64,000 bases of DNA. Origin: Lonicera japonica. Lineage: Eukaryota; Streptophyta; Magnoliopsida; Dipsacales; Caprifoliaceae. The stretch's first letter is position 1. Every line of letters begins with the position of its first letter. The notes below the pieces were generated by a model. The model was not told the DNA's origin. It made no database searches and was given only the letters and a program-made list of their open reading frames with translations. Location: contig CM038469.1 in the NCBI GenBank assembly GCA_021464415.1, positions 58,893,702-58,957,701 on the forward strand. Reading direction: 5' to 3'. Below are positions 53,772-64,000 of this stretch, piece by piece. The position numbers and the translations under genes were made by a program.

Positions 53772-56700
53772 ATGGAGGCTAACAAAGAGAGTAATGGTCC
53801 TCTTCCTCTTCCTCCTCCTCCAGCTCAAGCTCAAGTTCCGGTTCTTGTTCCTGCTGGTTCTCTTGACAAGGCTTTTGATTCTTCTTCTTCTTCGTCGTCT
53901 TCGTTAGGGTTTACGCAGAAAAGGAAGAGATTCAGGATTGATCTGGTACCGGGGGAGACCACCATTGTATCTTGGAAGAAACTTTTGAGCGAAGGCAAGT
54001 ACGAAATTCAAGAAGAGCCTTCTGTTCCGGTGGAACTGAAAGAGCCTGCTGTTTCGCGTTTGAAGCTGGACATTGAGCCCAAGGATGATCAGGTGATAAT
54101 TTGATTTGATCCTCCCACATTTGTTCTGTTCAGTTCAGTTCAGTTCAGTTCAATTCAATTCAATTCAATTTGTTTTTTGCTTTTTAGTTCTGATTGTGTT
54201 GTTGAATTCTTAACATAATTGTGTTCACTTTATTGTTTGTCCACACATACTCCCTACCCGAAATTAGGAGTTGCTGTTTGAAAGTTAAAACATTTGAACG
54301 GAACGGTAATCAAGGGTTAAGATCAAGTCTTTCTTTAATTACCATAAATTATGGTATATCATGTTTTGGGCTGGTCCCAAAATGGAATTAGGGACAGAGT
54401 GAGTTATTGAGCCCCAGGATGATCAGCTGACAATTCGATTTAAACCCCCCATTTATTCAGTTCACTTTGTTTGATTTTTAGTTCTTCCTAGGTTTTGCTT
54501 TGATTTCTGATTATGTAATTGTGTTGTTGAATTCTTAACATAATTTTATTTTATTTTTTTGATAACCATGGGTATCGGGGCCTTGAATTCTTAACATAAC
54601 TTGATATTTGGTGTTCACTTTATGGCCAAAAAAAAAAACACTGTAGTCAAGGACTATGTTAAGGAATGGGTGTACACAAATGGGGTTAGCCCTCCCCAAT
54701 CAACTGTCTTTTAATGGGATTTGAAACTGCCTCTCATGGGATTCGATCATGCATCTCCATTGACCTCGAGCTCTTCTTTGAAGACTCTCCTCCCCAGTCA
54801 ACTGTGTTTTAATGTGATTTGAAACTACCCCTGACGGGGTTTGACTCTGCATCTCCGTCAACCTCGAGCTCTTATGTGAAGACTCGTGTTTGCTTTGGAT
54901 TCGCCATAGCTCCTTGGAATACTCCACCACCATCCCTAAAGGGATTAATCAGCCTCCCTTAGCGGGATTTGATCCATGTCCACTCATGTGAGGAGTGGAC
55001 AGTGATACCATTTGAGTTAGAGCTCATTGGTGCATTCCTCTTCGACGTGGAAAAAAATTGTAAAACAATAAAAAGAAAAACTCATCAAGGTTTAAGATAA
55101 AATCTTCCTTTAATTACAGTGATATATGGTGTATCATGATTTGGGTTGGTCCCAAATTTGGAATTGGGGACAGAGGGCGTAATTGAACTTGTACACACAG
55201 AAAAAAACAAAAAGAAGGGACAGAGAAGATATATTGCTTTGATCTTACTTTTTTGCTTTCAAGTTCTGCTAACATTTTTAAATCTATAACCAAAAAGAAT
55301 CATTGGTATATGGTATGTGAATGTTTTGGTTTGTTTTCATACACACTAATTGCTCAATAAATACAAATTTAAGTTTTTCATTGCTGCAATCTTCTGCTCT
55401 TTAGCTTTTTTGAAGTTGTAATTGCCTTTGTATCTTTTCATTTGTTTAATAAATCTTTTGTTTTCTATCAAAAATAAAATAAAAATGTATATGCCAAATG
55501 TGCACTGATTTCTGGAATGATGTCAATACTGCATTTATGTGTCAATCTATGAAGCACGGATTCTTCTAAAGGGTCGTCGAGTCCAGTCGGGTGCGAATCG
55601 GGTGCGGACCATATTCGAACCCAAGAAGAATTGGAATTAATTAGTTAATGTTAATTTCCGATTTGGCAAGGATTTTTCAGGGATTAGTTTCGAAAAGAGT
55701 CCAATTTCCCTATTATTATTTTTTAAAAATTTGGATCGACTTTTTTTTGTTAAAAAAAGATAGAGGAGTTTTAACTTTTGAGATATATATAATACGACAC
55801 TATCCCCAAACACCAATCACAATCCTTCCAAAGTCCAAACTCATAAACGGCAAAGAGAAGCTCTTCAAACAAGATCGATTCTTACTTCAAGTTTCATCTC
55901 CATCAAATTTTTTCTTCATCAAATTTCTTCTTACCACTATGAACCCTAGTTTTCTTTCACCACTATAAAACCCAAATTTTCTTGTCTTCGCTATGGAAAA
56001 CCTAAATTTCTTGTCATCACTCATAAATATGGAACCCTAAATTTCCTATTTCGTTGTGACTACAGGTTATATAATTACCCCCGGCACCCACATCCTTTTT
56101 TTTTTGAAAATTCTTGAATTGTTGCACCCAAATTGAGTCGCACTCGAATCCCGCATCCGTGCTTCATACGTGTCAATCGTTTTTGATCTTCAAGGAGTAT
56201 GAACCAGCTAAGACTATGTATTGAAGGTCTGGAATCAGGATTTATTGGAATCATGCGACATTTTTCTTACAAAGATCTGATGCATTTAATTGCAGTTAAA
56301 GATATATGGTATAAGAAGTTACAGAGTGGTAATAGGTTTCTCAGTTGTACACAAAATATTCCAGATACTAATTTTGATATGCATCCATGTGGGTTAAATA
56401 CTGCATTTTGGTTTGAGAGTGCATGGAGAAAAAGGAAAGTATTATAATTTGCTTTGTGATTGTTTTTGAAAAATAAAATGTGCCCGTTCAGGAATGATTT
56501 TTCTGATACACTTGATTTCATTAATTTATGTTGGTGTGATGCTCTCTTTAAAGAAAAGCCTTAAAATAATAGATGTACCAAAACTTAATTATTTTTCTCC
56601 TTTAGCTTCATCCTGCACTTGCTTGTGATATAACTTTTTACTAGTTCAGTGTTGGCCACAGGTGATTGACCCTTTAATGACCTCAGGGGCATAATGTAAG

Positions 56701-59700
56701 TGTTATTTGGTTTGTCTTGTTAAAAAATTTAGTGTGAGAAATGTCATTTACTTCTAACGTGGTGCTTTTGGTCGTTGTACTGTTAATAATTTGATGAATG
56801 GCTTGTTCGTGAATGTAATCTTACAGATGCCTTTTGGGTTGGTAGCAAGAGCTGATCAGGCCTCGCATTTGAAGCTTGAACCTTGAACATAGTTGCATCG
56901 TGCCTATATTATATGTTGTGTATGCGATAAACAAAGTTCAAGTTAATTTGGTTCTGAGTAATCCTTTAGAGCTTTTTAGACTAGTTGTTCTGTGTTTCTT
57001 ATGAAGTAAGTGATTAATACTTATAATACCCTATATTAATTTCATAAGCTAATAGCTTGTTGTGTGGTTAACTCGCTTAGGAGAATTTGTGCATATGCAT
57101 GCAATGTTCCTAAAGAAAATCCAAGTCAGTAATTGGAAGACTGATTTTGAATTATGAAGTACACGGTGACACGTCTGTGTAAAGTACAAAGCTCTCGTTC
57201 ACCCCTCCATGCTAAGCAAGCTGCAAAATAGGAAAAAAGTTGCAAATTAAGGATTTTTCATGCGATATAATGCATTTTATGATATCTTATATGATACATC
57301 TTTATATAGACAATAAAATATCTATTTTGTGCAACATGATCAGTAAATCGTTGTAGATAACGTGTCATATACTTTAGTATTTTGAAAGTTTATCTTTTTG
57401 TTAAGAAGAGAATATATATATAATAAATATAATTATATATATTTCTGAGGAAAGGGAGAAGTCAAACTACGAGGTTAAGCTGTCTTCCGTGAAGGTAAAG
57501 TATACATCAATAAACAAACAGTGCCTTCTGAAAAGCTGCTCTCAATATCTTTGAGGATCAGAGGTTGAGAACCCCCAAAGGCTTACGACTGTTTGTACTA
57601 GAGCTTTTGATATCTAATGAACTATTGTAGTCTATGAGGCATAAATACGGGTACAGTGATAGTACCCAACAGTAGACAGACAGATTGGCACGTCAAATCT
57701 AAAAATTAGGACTTGACCATGTCGAAGACGCAAGGAAAAATAAATAAATATTTTCTCTATATATAGTTTTATACACTATGTTCTTCAAAAGTTAAACTAT
57801 AAGCAGATATATCATAAAAGTGCGTCAATAATAAGTCAAGAGTCGTGAATCCAGATAAAAGTAATAGCCCAATACGAAAAATTGTAGCGGTAATCATATA
57901 TTTTATGCATTACATATAATTATATATATGTATAGATTCATATATTATGGCTAGGTGGGGGCAAGAGGGGTAGTAGCACCTAGGTGGGGCTAGGAGGCCG
58001 ATTATTTTTTTATTTTTAAATATATAATACTACCAAAAAATCTAGCTTTACTTCTAAAAAGGACATTAAGAGTTCACGAAGCGAACATTTCACATATTTC
58101 AAACGTAAAAGAAATAATTTTCACAAAAAAAGGAGTGAGAAGCTCTGTACGGGTATTTTTAGAACATTTATATTATGCACACAGGAAGGCAAGTTTACAC
58201 CCTATATTAGGGCGGTGTCCTACTATTTAAAAATGTTCAACCACATCGGACATGCCACATGGCATTTCAGGCCTGTGTCTTGGCCTTGTCCTCCCATACA
58301 AGTGTCCCTAAAGTGTAATTAGTGCACCTGGGCGGGGATTCTTAGAACACTAAAATTAATGAATTGCAAGCATTTCAACTTGAGACCATTTGATATTGCC
58401 TAATACTCCCAAGTTGTCTTTTTGAATACACTAGGTGATTCGGGCGCATAGGCAGGGATTTTTAGAGCAATGTTGGCATGGGTACTTCACCTCCTTCAAA
58501 GTCTCCGTTTGTTCCTAGTTTGTAATACTTGCAAGTTACCTCGTGCAATGATGGGAATTGAGTTTAAATGTCTCATTCATCCTGCCAGCTTTATGTTTAA
58601 GATGAAAATATGATAATTGATATTAGGCTTCCCATCTGGTGAGCTAAACCCACGTCAGATGTTTTCTTTGTATTTACTAATTTGATAAGCATAGCGAATT
58701 TAGTAGAACTTTTACATTAATTAGGGGGTGTAAAAAATAAATATTTTGGGGGATTCTCATCATCAAATATATTTAATTAGGGGCGTTTCTGCCCCACTTC
58801 CCTCCATTTTTGTCTGTTTTCTCTCACGCTGGCACTTTTTGGAGTTCTCTTGGTTTTACTAGCAGTGTGGCATTTTAGTCCACTTTGATACACAGGGGAA
58901 TTTGCATACTTCTCCAAATTTAGTGACTTTCCTTCCACGTGACCACCTATAACTTTGGATTTAACTTTTGAAAGATGGATTAAAGGGAGAAAAAGGCAAA
59001 AGGGGAAATGATTATGAGGAAGAGCATGGACCTCCATTTATGCCTTATTGAAGTCTCTAAAGCACTATGGGTTGCTATTGTTGCAATTCACAAAATCTCA
59101 AAAATATTCATACCTTATTAAGTCTAGGAGGAACATTTGTCTCCTTGGTATGTTGCTACATACTTCTTGTACATACGGTACATGCAATATTAGAAAATGC
59201 TGTTACATTTATTAATGGCCTGGATAGTTATACATTGAAATCTAGATAAACTAGGTAAAAAGCATCATTATACTACTTTTTCTTTTGATCAGGACCGAGA
59301 GCTTTTTTTTAAGGCACTTGCCTCTGGCTCTCTGATCATTCTTTCTCCTTGGTTAAAATATCTGTGCCTGCTCTCTCTCTCTCTCTCTCTCTCTCAAACA
59401 AACAAAACAACCACAATATTTCTACTGATAGCTTTGCCCTAGGTTATAGATGTTGGACTTTGGTTTGTAATTTACGATCGTACTTGGTTAGTTCTGGGAT
59501 AGTTGGAGAATCCTACAAAATTTGTTTTGGTTTCGTGCCCCCCTTCCTGAACCACCAACTCCTCATTTACAAACTCAAGGACTCAAGGTTAAGGATAAGA
59601 TCGTTACAACAAAGTAATTTTTTAGTCCATATCTGGTTCATCCTTGTGAACTACATACTACATCCTGGAATTGGGTAAACTCCCCCCCCCCCAAAAAAAA

Positions 59701-61338
59701 ATGGTCGGGGAAGCATCACAAGTAGCTGAAATGGACTGCAAAGCCATTATTCTCTTATGAAAACTAGGCTTCTTTTTGCGTGTAGATAAGATATGGAGAC
59801 TAGGCTTCTTGTGCTTTTGCTCAATATTCAAGTAGCCTGAGTCCCTTGCATGATAGTCCTTGGAAATTCGTATTGATCTGCTACTTACACAATCTGTGAT
59901 GACTGGTATCCGGTTTAGGTTCACAAAAGATGTAATCTATATTGTATCGCTTTAATTAGTTTCTAATAAAAGCGTTTTGTTTCTGATATAAAAAAAGTAT
60001 CCAGTTTACCTACCAAAAAAAGAATAGATTGTTTTGTTTGTTCTAACTGATTCCATAACTGTAGAGTTGCCAATTTTGGTTACGTACATATTGTTCTTTT
60101 GATAAGATACTTACAATCAACTTATGCAATAACCTATACTAGTATACTCCATCCTTCTCAAATTTACAATCCCACTTCGACTTTAGTACCTTTTTCAAGA
60201 AATCACTAATTTCAATCTAATCAATGGTCAAGGACACAACTTATATTATGTTGTGAGATTTGGTTTATTGATTATGCCCTAAATCGGAAATAGGACTATC
60301 ATTTTGAGACATCCTGAACAGGAAAGTGTAACTATGAATGTGAGACAGAGGGAGTACATTTTTTTTTCTTTTCACGCACTGATTCCAAATTTAATGAAAC
60401 TTTCCAGTTTCTGATGAGGGGAAAAAAATACTGATACGTGAATTTGAGAATATATATTCAAAAAATTGCTTTTAGACATCGATAAATTATTTCTGGGGAG
60501 CACCAAATTATGGCGTTTTAAAAAATTGAAACTCCAGGAAGATCTCTCTCTCTCTCTCTCTATGATTCTACAAGTGATGCATCTAACCTACTCTTGTGGT
60601 AAAGGGGACGGGAGGGGATAATGAGTCCAACCTATTCTTGTGGTGAAGGGGGATGGGAGGGGATATTGAGTCTTAAGTGTTCCATTCACAGAATTTGGAG
60701 AAGTTCTACCAGAGTTGCACCCCTTTAACTGCCCAGGAAAAAATCTGTACAAGTTTCCCTGCCCTCCCTCTAGAAATTTTGTGGCCCTGCATATTAGTTC
60801 TTGGAGAGCATGATATACATTGTTGGCCCACTACCTAACAACTTAAGCTTTTGGGAGAATAGTTTATGAACTTGGTATGGAGCTGGTTGTATGTAAGATG
60901 TTATATTAGCTTTGTGAGAAGTATAATGCGTAGTCAGTATAATGGTTGTCATATTAAGGATCTCTTGTCCTCTTTAAATGTCTATACTGCTTTTTAATTT
61001 GATAAACTTTTCTCTTGATAAAAGAATATAGTTGTTTATTCATGTTTGCTCTCTTTCGTGAGCTGGTATTTAGTTGATGAGCTCGACGATCTTTCCCTAC
61101 AAACCATTTTACATATTGTTTGCTCCCTTTATTTTGAAGTGTATGTAACTGTTTTCTGAATTAAGGGTTTGTTGGTAGATGCATTTGTTCGCATTAAAGC
61201 AAATTTAACAATAAGAATAATTGCTTTTCTTAACTATACTTTCCTTGTTTTGCAGGACAAGTTAATGCAAGTAGAGAAGTCAAGAACGGAACATATTGGT
61301 TTATCTGTTAGCCAGGACCTGGAGAAAGTTGAACACAT
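53772..61338 (+). CDS. UBN: ubinuclein-like HIRA-complex subunit, 5' part (exons 1-2)
   Basis: Ubinucleins are HIRA-complex partners that help deposit histone H3.3 independently of replication. Exon 1 is 53772-54092 (107 codons, phase 0, GT donor); exon 2 is 61256-61338, ending CACAT before GTGAGA. Later exons lie beyond the window. Residues 10-28 are Pro/Ala-rich and 37-44 are eight serines. Residues 50-72 read KRKRFRIDLVPGETTIVSWK then KLL, the N-terminal motif of plant ubinucleins (FTVELRPGETTIVSWKKL in my memory of Arabidopsis), which corresponds in position to the HIRA-contacting NHRD. The HRD/HUN domain, KIERLYMGKDSSD-type, is not yet reached. Intron 1 is 7.2 kb, much enlarged by insertions. 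The ATG is the first in frame after the leader. Confidence 0.82.
54131..54171. repeat. (TTCAG/TTCAA)n microsatellite
   Basis: Pentamer repeat near the start of intron 1, TTCAG changing to TTCAA midway. Unit B of the duplication keeps only one or two copies. Confidence 0.9.
54250..54403. mobile_element. Stowaway-like MITE in ubinuclein intron 1
   Basis: TA (54248-54249) then CTCCCTACCCGAAATTAGG; the right end read inward is CTCACTCTGTCCCTAATTCC. The right TA is blurred by the duplication joint. 154 bp. Confidence 0.75.
54544..54582 (-). mobile_element. 39-bp SINE 3'-end insertion with 17-bp TSD
   Basis: Flanked by two exact copies of TTGAATTCTTAACATAA (54527-54543 and 54583-54599). On the minus strand the insert reads GGCCCCGATACCC, ATGGTTATC, then an A-rich tail. 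This is an extreme 5' truncation of a SINE (or LINE) inserted by target-primed reverse transcription. Confidence 0.75.
54623..55075 (-). mobile_element. SINE-like tRNA-derived insertion with 98-bp internal duplication
   Basis: On the minus strand an A-box-like TCTAACTCAAATGGTATCA (55003-55021) is followed by a B-box-like GGATCAAATCC (54965-54975), giving a SINE head. Two direct units of 98 bp follow (about 54693-54790 and 54791-54888), sharing CAACTGT-TTTAATG-GATTTGAAACT on +. Each unit has its own B-box-like word (ATCGAATCCC, GTCAAACCCC). By comparison with unit A of the junction duplication, the whole piece was inserted within unit B. Confidence 0.6.
55080..55179. mobile_element. right half of a Stowaway-like MITE (duplicated copy)
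   Basis: Aligns with the right part of 54250-54403: TGTATCATGATTTGGGTTGG and CCCAAATTTGGAATTGGGGA correspond to TATCATGTTTTGGGCTGG and CCCAAAATGGAATTAGGGA. The left terminal repeat is missing. Confidence 0.7.
55181..55538. other. intron 1 sequence with LINE-like tail
   Basis: 55400-55485 reads GTATCTTTTCATTTGTTTAA, TAAATC, then TATCAAAAATAAAATAAA, resembling plant LINE 3' ends seen at 36375 and 36830. No coding part remains. Confidence 0.4.
55548..56168. mobile_element. Mutator-like element with 9-bp TSD in ubinuclein intron 1
   Basis: Ends TATGAAGCACGGATTCTTCT and, read inward, TATGAAGCACGGATGCGGGA. The exact 9-mer GTGTCAATC flanks (55539-55547 and 56170-56178; one extra base C at 56169). 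621 bp. An ORF inside (55648-55968) does not resemble a transposase. Confidence 0.87.
56179..57940. other. intron 1 sequence without recognised features
   Basis: No element ends or exons seen. ORFs at 56199-56447 and 56267-56521 overlap on opposite strands and match no family. A TA-rich stretch lies at 57410-57440. Confidence 0.5.
57945..58490. mobile_element. decayed hAT-like MITE pieces
   Basis: Words of the family seen at 34358-34928 recur: CACCTAGGTGGGGCTAGGAG (57985), GGGTATTTTTAGAACATTTA (58159), GGGCGGGGATTCTTAGAACA (58330) and GGCAGGGATTTTTAGAGCAA (58451). These look like several broken termini, not one element. Confidence 0.4.
58491..60146. other. intron 1 sequence, mostly unrecognised
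   Basis: A (CT)n tract at about 59371-59394 and adjacent C and A runs at 59683-59700. A LINE-type tail TAATTAGTTTCTAATAAAAG, CGTTTTGTTTCTGATAT at 59952-59990. The minus-strand ORFs 58777-59037 and 59658-59924 match no family. Confidence 0.5.
60147..60354. mobile_element. Stowaway MITE in ubinuclein intron 1
   Basis: TA flanks (60145-60146, 60355-60356). Left CTCCATCCTTCTCAAATTTA, right end read inward CTCCCTCTGTCTCACATTCA. The interior CAATCTAATCAATGGTCAAG is also typical of the family. 208 bp. Confidence 0.87.
60799..60885 (+). mobile_element. TRIM fragment: one LTR plus primer site
   Basis: Inverted relative to the copy at 35231-35544. It shares AGAGCATGATATACATTGTT, GGCCCACTACCTAACA and TTAAGCTTTTGGGAG. 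It is followed by TGGTATGGAGC (60873-60883), a damaged tRNA-Met primer site, so it is the 5' LTR end of a truncated element rather than a solo LTR. Confidence 0.75.
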
Positions 61339-62044
61339 GTGAGATCTTTCTACCCTTTCTTTTCAGTGTTTCAGTTGTCTGCAGTGATCCGTTAAGATAG
61401 GTAAAATTGATGGATGGTTCTATTGATTCTAGCATTTCAATGAATTATTGTTGCTTTAAACAACAATGAAGTCAATGTAACATGTATCAGAGGTTAAGTT
61501 GATGAGTTCTGCTATAGGAAATGAAGTTACAATTTTTTTTGATGCTTTCAGTAGTTTAATTTCATTATAGAATGAAAGTATTTGTAGTAACCAGGGAAGT
61601 TGAAAAACATTATAAGAACTTGGGCTATTCGCTCATGTAACTTCAAATCTTAGTTAACTTTATGACTATCTTCTAGCTCTAGAAAAGTTCAGAAACATAT
61701 TTTATAGGATGTAGGAATACACGTATTAGAAGACTTGCATTTATTGGAAAATAAAATGCAGTTAATGGCGAAAGGGCCCTTCTTGTGTAAAGTGATTGAA
61801 TAAGGGACCTTTTTTGAGCCTAGTTGCCCACCCAGTTCCGTTTCATTCTATGCATTAAAATGTCGACGTAATAAATTGAGCCTTTGTCAGTTACCCTTTA
61901 AGTTTTTCACATTACTTTTGTTGAATTAACTTTATTATTAGTAGAAGTTATCTCACAAATCTTCCAAATAGAAACTATAATAAGGAATGCAGTAAATTTT
62001 AAAATCAAGAAATAATGATAAAAATCTGTTAAAGAAAGATATGA
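61339..62044. other. start of ubinuclein intron 2
   Basis: No exon or element recognised. Confidence 0.5.
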
Positions 62045-62449
62045 GAGCATCCACAATGGTTCAAGTAGGTAGGGTAATTAGGGTAAATTTACCCTACACA
62101 CACACGCAGCAGTGACGAGTGGTGGGGTAAAACACTTTTCTGTAGGAAAGCTGTATGGTAGATTTAAGTTTGGCGAAGTTCCTTACGCATTTGTGATTTA
62201 CATGTAGAATAGTGCGCATTTCAGAAATGCGTTTGGGAGTGAAACGCATTACAGAAATGTGTGAGAGAGTTTGAAAGGCATTTGTGTAATGCGCAGGAGA
62301 GTTTCTCTCTCTCAATATCACACCTTTTTTTTTCTCCCTTAATCACGTAATAAATTGTTATATCTGTCTTTTACCATACTACTATTTTAAGACACAAGTA
62401 GGGTATATTTATCCTACTTACCATTCCACGTTTGCCATTGTGGATGCTC
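62045..62449. mobile_element. Tourist-like MITE in ubinuclein intron 2
   Basis: Inverted ends GAGCATCCACAATGGTTCAA and GAGCATCCACAATGGCAAAC. The flanks are TGA and TAA, a decayed TWA duplication. Subterminal GTAGGGTA words are inverted at both sides (62069 and 62398). Same family as 39361-39670. Confidence 0.75.
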
Positions 62450-63167
62450 TAATAGATATTACTTTAATTTGGACAAATCATTTGTCGACTTTAAAAGTCA
62501 AGTAATAATAATAAAATTCTTTTCCTTTTTATGTTGACCTTTTGGATATCAATCAGACTTCCAAAAGAAGGTAACTTTAATGCATTTTGGGTGTAAGAGC
62601 ACTGAGAGGACCTTCCTCAGTTCCTTTAGTTTGGGAGGCTTGGAAGCTCTGCTTTACCTGTTCAGTTGGTATCTTCTTTTCCATGTGATGGAAACCCCTT
62701 TAATCTTCATTTCCAGGCATTCATGTAACAACTTCACTCATTTTCCTCTCTGTTTTCCCCAACATATTTCTGCCAATGAAATAGAGCCCAGTCTCTCTCT
62801 CTCTCCCCCCCCCCTTCTCTTTATATATGCGTGTGTTTGATTATGAGCGTCATGTTTAATTAGTTTTTTTTTTCCTTGACTATACTCTTTATACATTGTG
62901 TTTGCCTTGATTGATTAACGAGTATAATGAAGACAATGTCCTAGGGTCAACTTAGCATTAAAATTTGAATTAGTAGTACTTTTACATAAATCTAGACTGG
63001 AATTGTAAGAGTTGAAGGCGAATTAGCTGAGCACCTTGAAGTAGACTATGTCTTCACATCAAGAAGAAAAATCATGCATGATTACATCTTTGATTCTCTA
63101 ATGTTCTCATTTATAGACATATCGATATTTTCGTCATCAGATTGCGAAATTTTCGTCTTATCATAGG
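62450..63167. other. intron 2 sequence without recognised features
   Basis: A CT/C-rich tract at 62792-62816. The ORF 62580-62840 matches no family. I found no exon of the ubinuclein HUN domain here. Confidence 0.5.
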
Positions 63168-63458
63168 TATTAGGAACCATCTTTCCAAAAAGCTTAAGCT
63201 TTTAGGAGAAGGAACCGCAATGAATATCATGCTTAACACCCTCCCTTACGGGCGACCCCATACTCGCACGTGGAGAGTTGACAAGAACAGAGTTATGCGG
63301 AACAGACATATTCAGGATTAATAGATGGGGGATGGAGGTGCCAAGGCTTGAACCTTGGACCTCCTAGAAAACCAAGCTCTGATACCATGTTAAGAACCAT
63401 CTTTCCTAAAAGCTCAAGCTGTTAGGAGAAGGAACCGCAGTGAATATCATGCTTAACA
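63168..63458 (-). mobile_element. TRIM retrotransposon, copy 2
   Basis: 71-bp LTRs at 63168-63238 and 63388-63458. The primer site TGGTATCAGAGC is perfect (63376-63387, minus) and abuts the 5' LTR. A GGGAGGG purine tract precedes the 3' LTR. The flanks ATAGG (63163-63167) and ATAGA (63459-63463) match at four of five. 291 bp. Confidence 0.92.
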
Positions 63459-63559
63459 ATAGATTTGTAATAGTATTGCAACCTAGAAAAGTAGTTTAAT
63501 AGATTAGTTATGCAAATTGCAGTAACGCATTTAAATGCGGTAAAAAGGTTAATATATTG

Positions 63560-64000
63560 GTTTGTTTGTTTTTTCGAAAAGAAACAAGCTTATATTTATA
63601 GAAAAATCAAGTACAAGCAACGGAGAACTGGAAGTGGATGAGGAATCCACTGCCCAGCAAACCAAGACAAAAAAGATACAAAGAAAAGCATCCCAAGGCA
63701 CTAAAGAAAGCTGCCCCAAGACAAAAGCCAAAAACTGACTGAATATCTCCAACTAAAGCAAGCAAATAGCGTCACCAGAATAAAAACCCATATAAAAACT
63801 CTCAATCTATCCTTGACCATAGCAGCTGCCCAATCTTTCTGAATCTCAGAAATAGACATGAACCCAAAACTGTTTGAAGTATAAGCCCACAAAGAAGCCA
63901 ATGCTTTGGTTCTTACCCAAATTTTCATTCTACTATTCCTTTCCTTCCAAATACACCAAAGCGGGGCCTTACAACAACATCTCCACAACGTAAAAGATCT
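63560..64000 (-). mobile_element. LINE 3' end, continues past the window
   Basis: The minus frame 63701-63988 reads LWRCCCKAPLWCIWKERNSR, then RTKALASLWAYTSNSFGF and ISEIQKDWAAAM, the last part of plant LINE ORF2 after the zf-RVT motif. The 3' tail is toward 63560. It is antisense to the ubinuclein gene. Confidence 0.7.

Larger units (their letters stand above)
54072..55180. repeat. tandem duplication of the ubinuclein exon 1/intron 1 junction
   Basis: Unit A (54072-54405) begins ATTGAGCCCAAGGATGATCA, the end of exon 1, crosses the splice donor and ends with a Stowaway MITE. Unit B starts at 54406 with ATTGAGCCCCAGGATGATCA and ends at about 55179 with the right half of the same MITE. Unit B is longer because two SINE-type insertions lie within it. 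After unit B, TAATTGAAC follows the MITE where unit B's ATTGAG follows it in unit A. So ATTGA is a likely microhomology at the duplication joint. In unit B the donor GTGATA has become CTGACA. Confidence 0.8.

Noticed and set aside
53932..54120. 62-residue minus-strand ORF
   Set aside because: Shadow of ubinuclein exon 1.
58777..59037. 86-residue minus-strand ORF, basic and Ser/Lys-rich
   Set aside because: No recognisable domain, inside intron 1 of the ubinuclein gene, no good context for a start.
1..64000. CRISPR arrays, bacterial operons, ribosome binding sites, organellar insertions
   Set aside because: No regularly spaced repeats with unique spacers, no operon-like gene order and no recognisable plastid or mitochondrial genes were seen; gene structure is plainly that of a plant nucleus.

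Overview
The window reads as nuclear DNA of a flowering plant, probably a eudicot. It is very A+T-rich, its genes have many GT-AG introns, and it is filled with plant-type transposable elements: Ty1/copia with tRNA-Met primer sites, TRIMs, Helitrons, hAT, Mutator-like, Tourist, Stowaway, LINE and SINE copies. I cannot name the species. Only two host genes are well supported, both on the + strand. The first is a complete nine-exon IMP4 gene (27876-39874, 293 residues, U3 snoRNP/SSU processome). The second is the 5' end of a ubinuclein-like gene (first codon 53772; exons 1 and 2 seen; continues past the right edge). A third ORF (48014-48487) looks like a Harbinger-derived transposase/Myb-SANT chimera.

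Layout. 1-9 kb: gene-free, with a Mutator-like foldback (2197-2363), a Helitron (3878-4404), a hAT element with a perfect 8-bp target duplication (5906-6842), a SINE-like piece and a foldback. 9.1-14.4 kb: a decayed copia on +. 15.0-20.75 kb: a second copia on - with perfect TAATT duplications and a deleted integrase core. 21.0-23.1 kb: a decayed FAR1/MULE-type transposase gene. 23.3-25.6 kb: a 2.3-kb solo LTR with ATAAT duplications, carrying an array of palindromes. 27.1-39.9 kb: IMP4, with a Tourist-like element just upstream, a telo-box before the ATG, and introns holding LINE 3' ends, Stowaway, TRIM, hAT-like and foldback elements and a deleted copia. 40-50 kb: gene-poor, with foldback elements, a second Helitron and the Harbinger-derived ORF. 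50.1-53.46 kb: a 3.4-kb terminal-inverted-repeat element with hairpin arrays near both ends and a hAT MITE nested inside; it ends about 300 bp before the ubinuclein start codon. 53.8-64 kb: ubinuclein exons 1 and 2, separated by a 7.2-kb intron, and the start of intron 2, with more MITEs, two TRIM copies and a LINE.

The two host genes act separately: IMP4 in nucleolar 18S rRNA processing, ubinuclein in replication-independent H3.3 deposition with HIRA. They appear to be neighbours by position only. The strongest unusual observations are a tandem duplication of the ubinuclein exon 1/intron 1 junction that made a second, now dead, splice donor; the orphan 3.4-kb element at its promoter; the palindrome array in the solo LTR; and several elements whose deletion histories can be read from the sequence. 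All identities rest on reading motifs by eye; no search was run.
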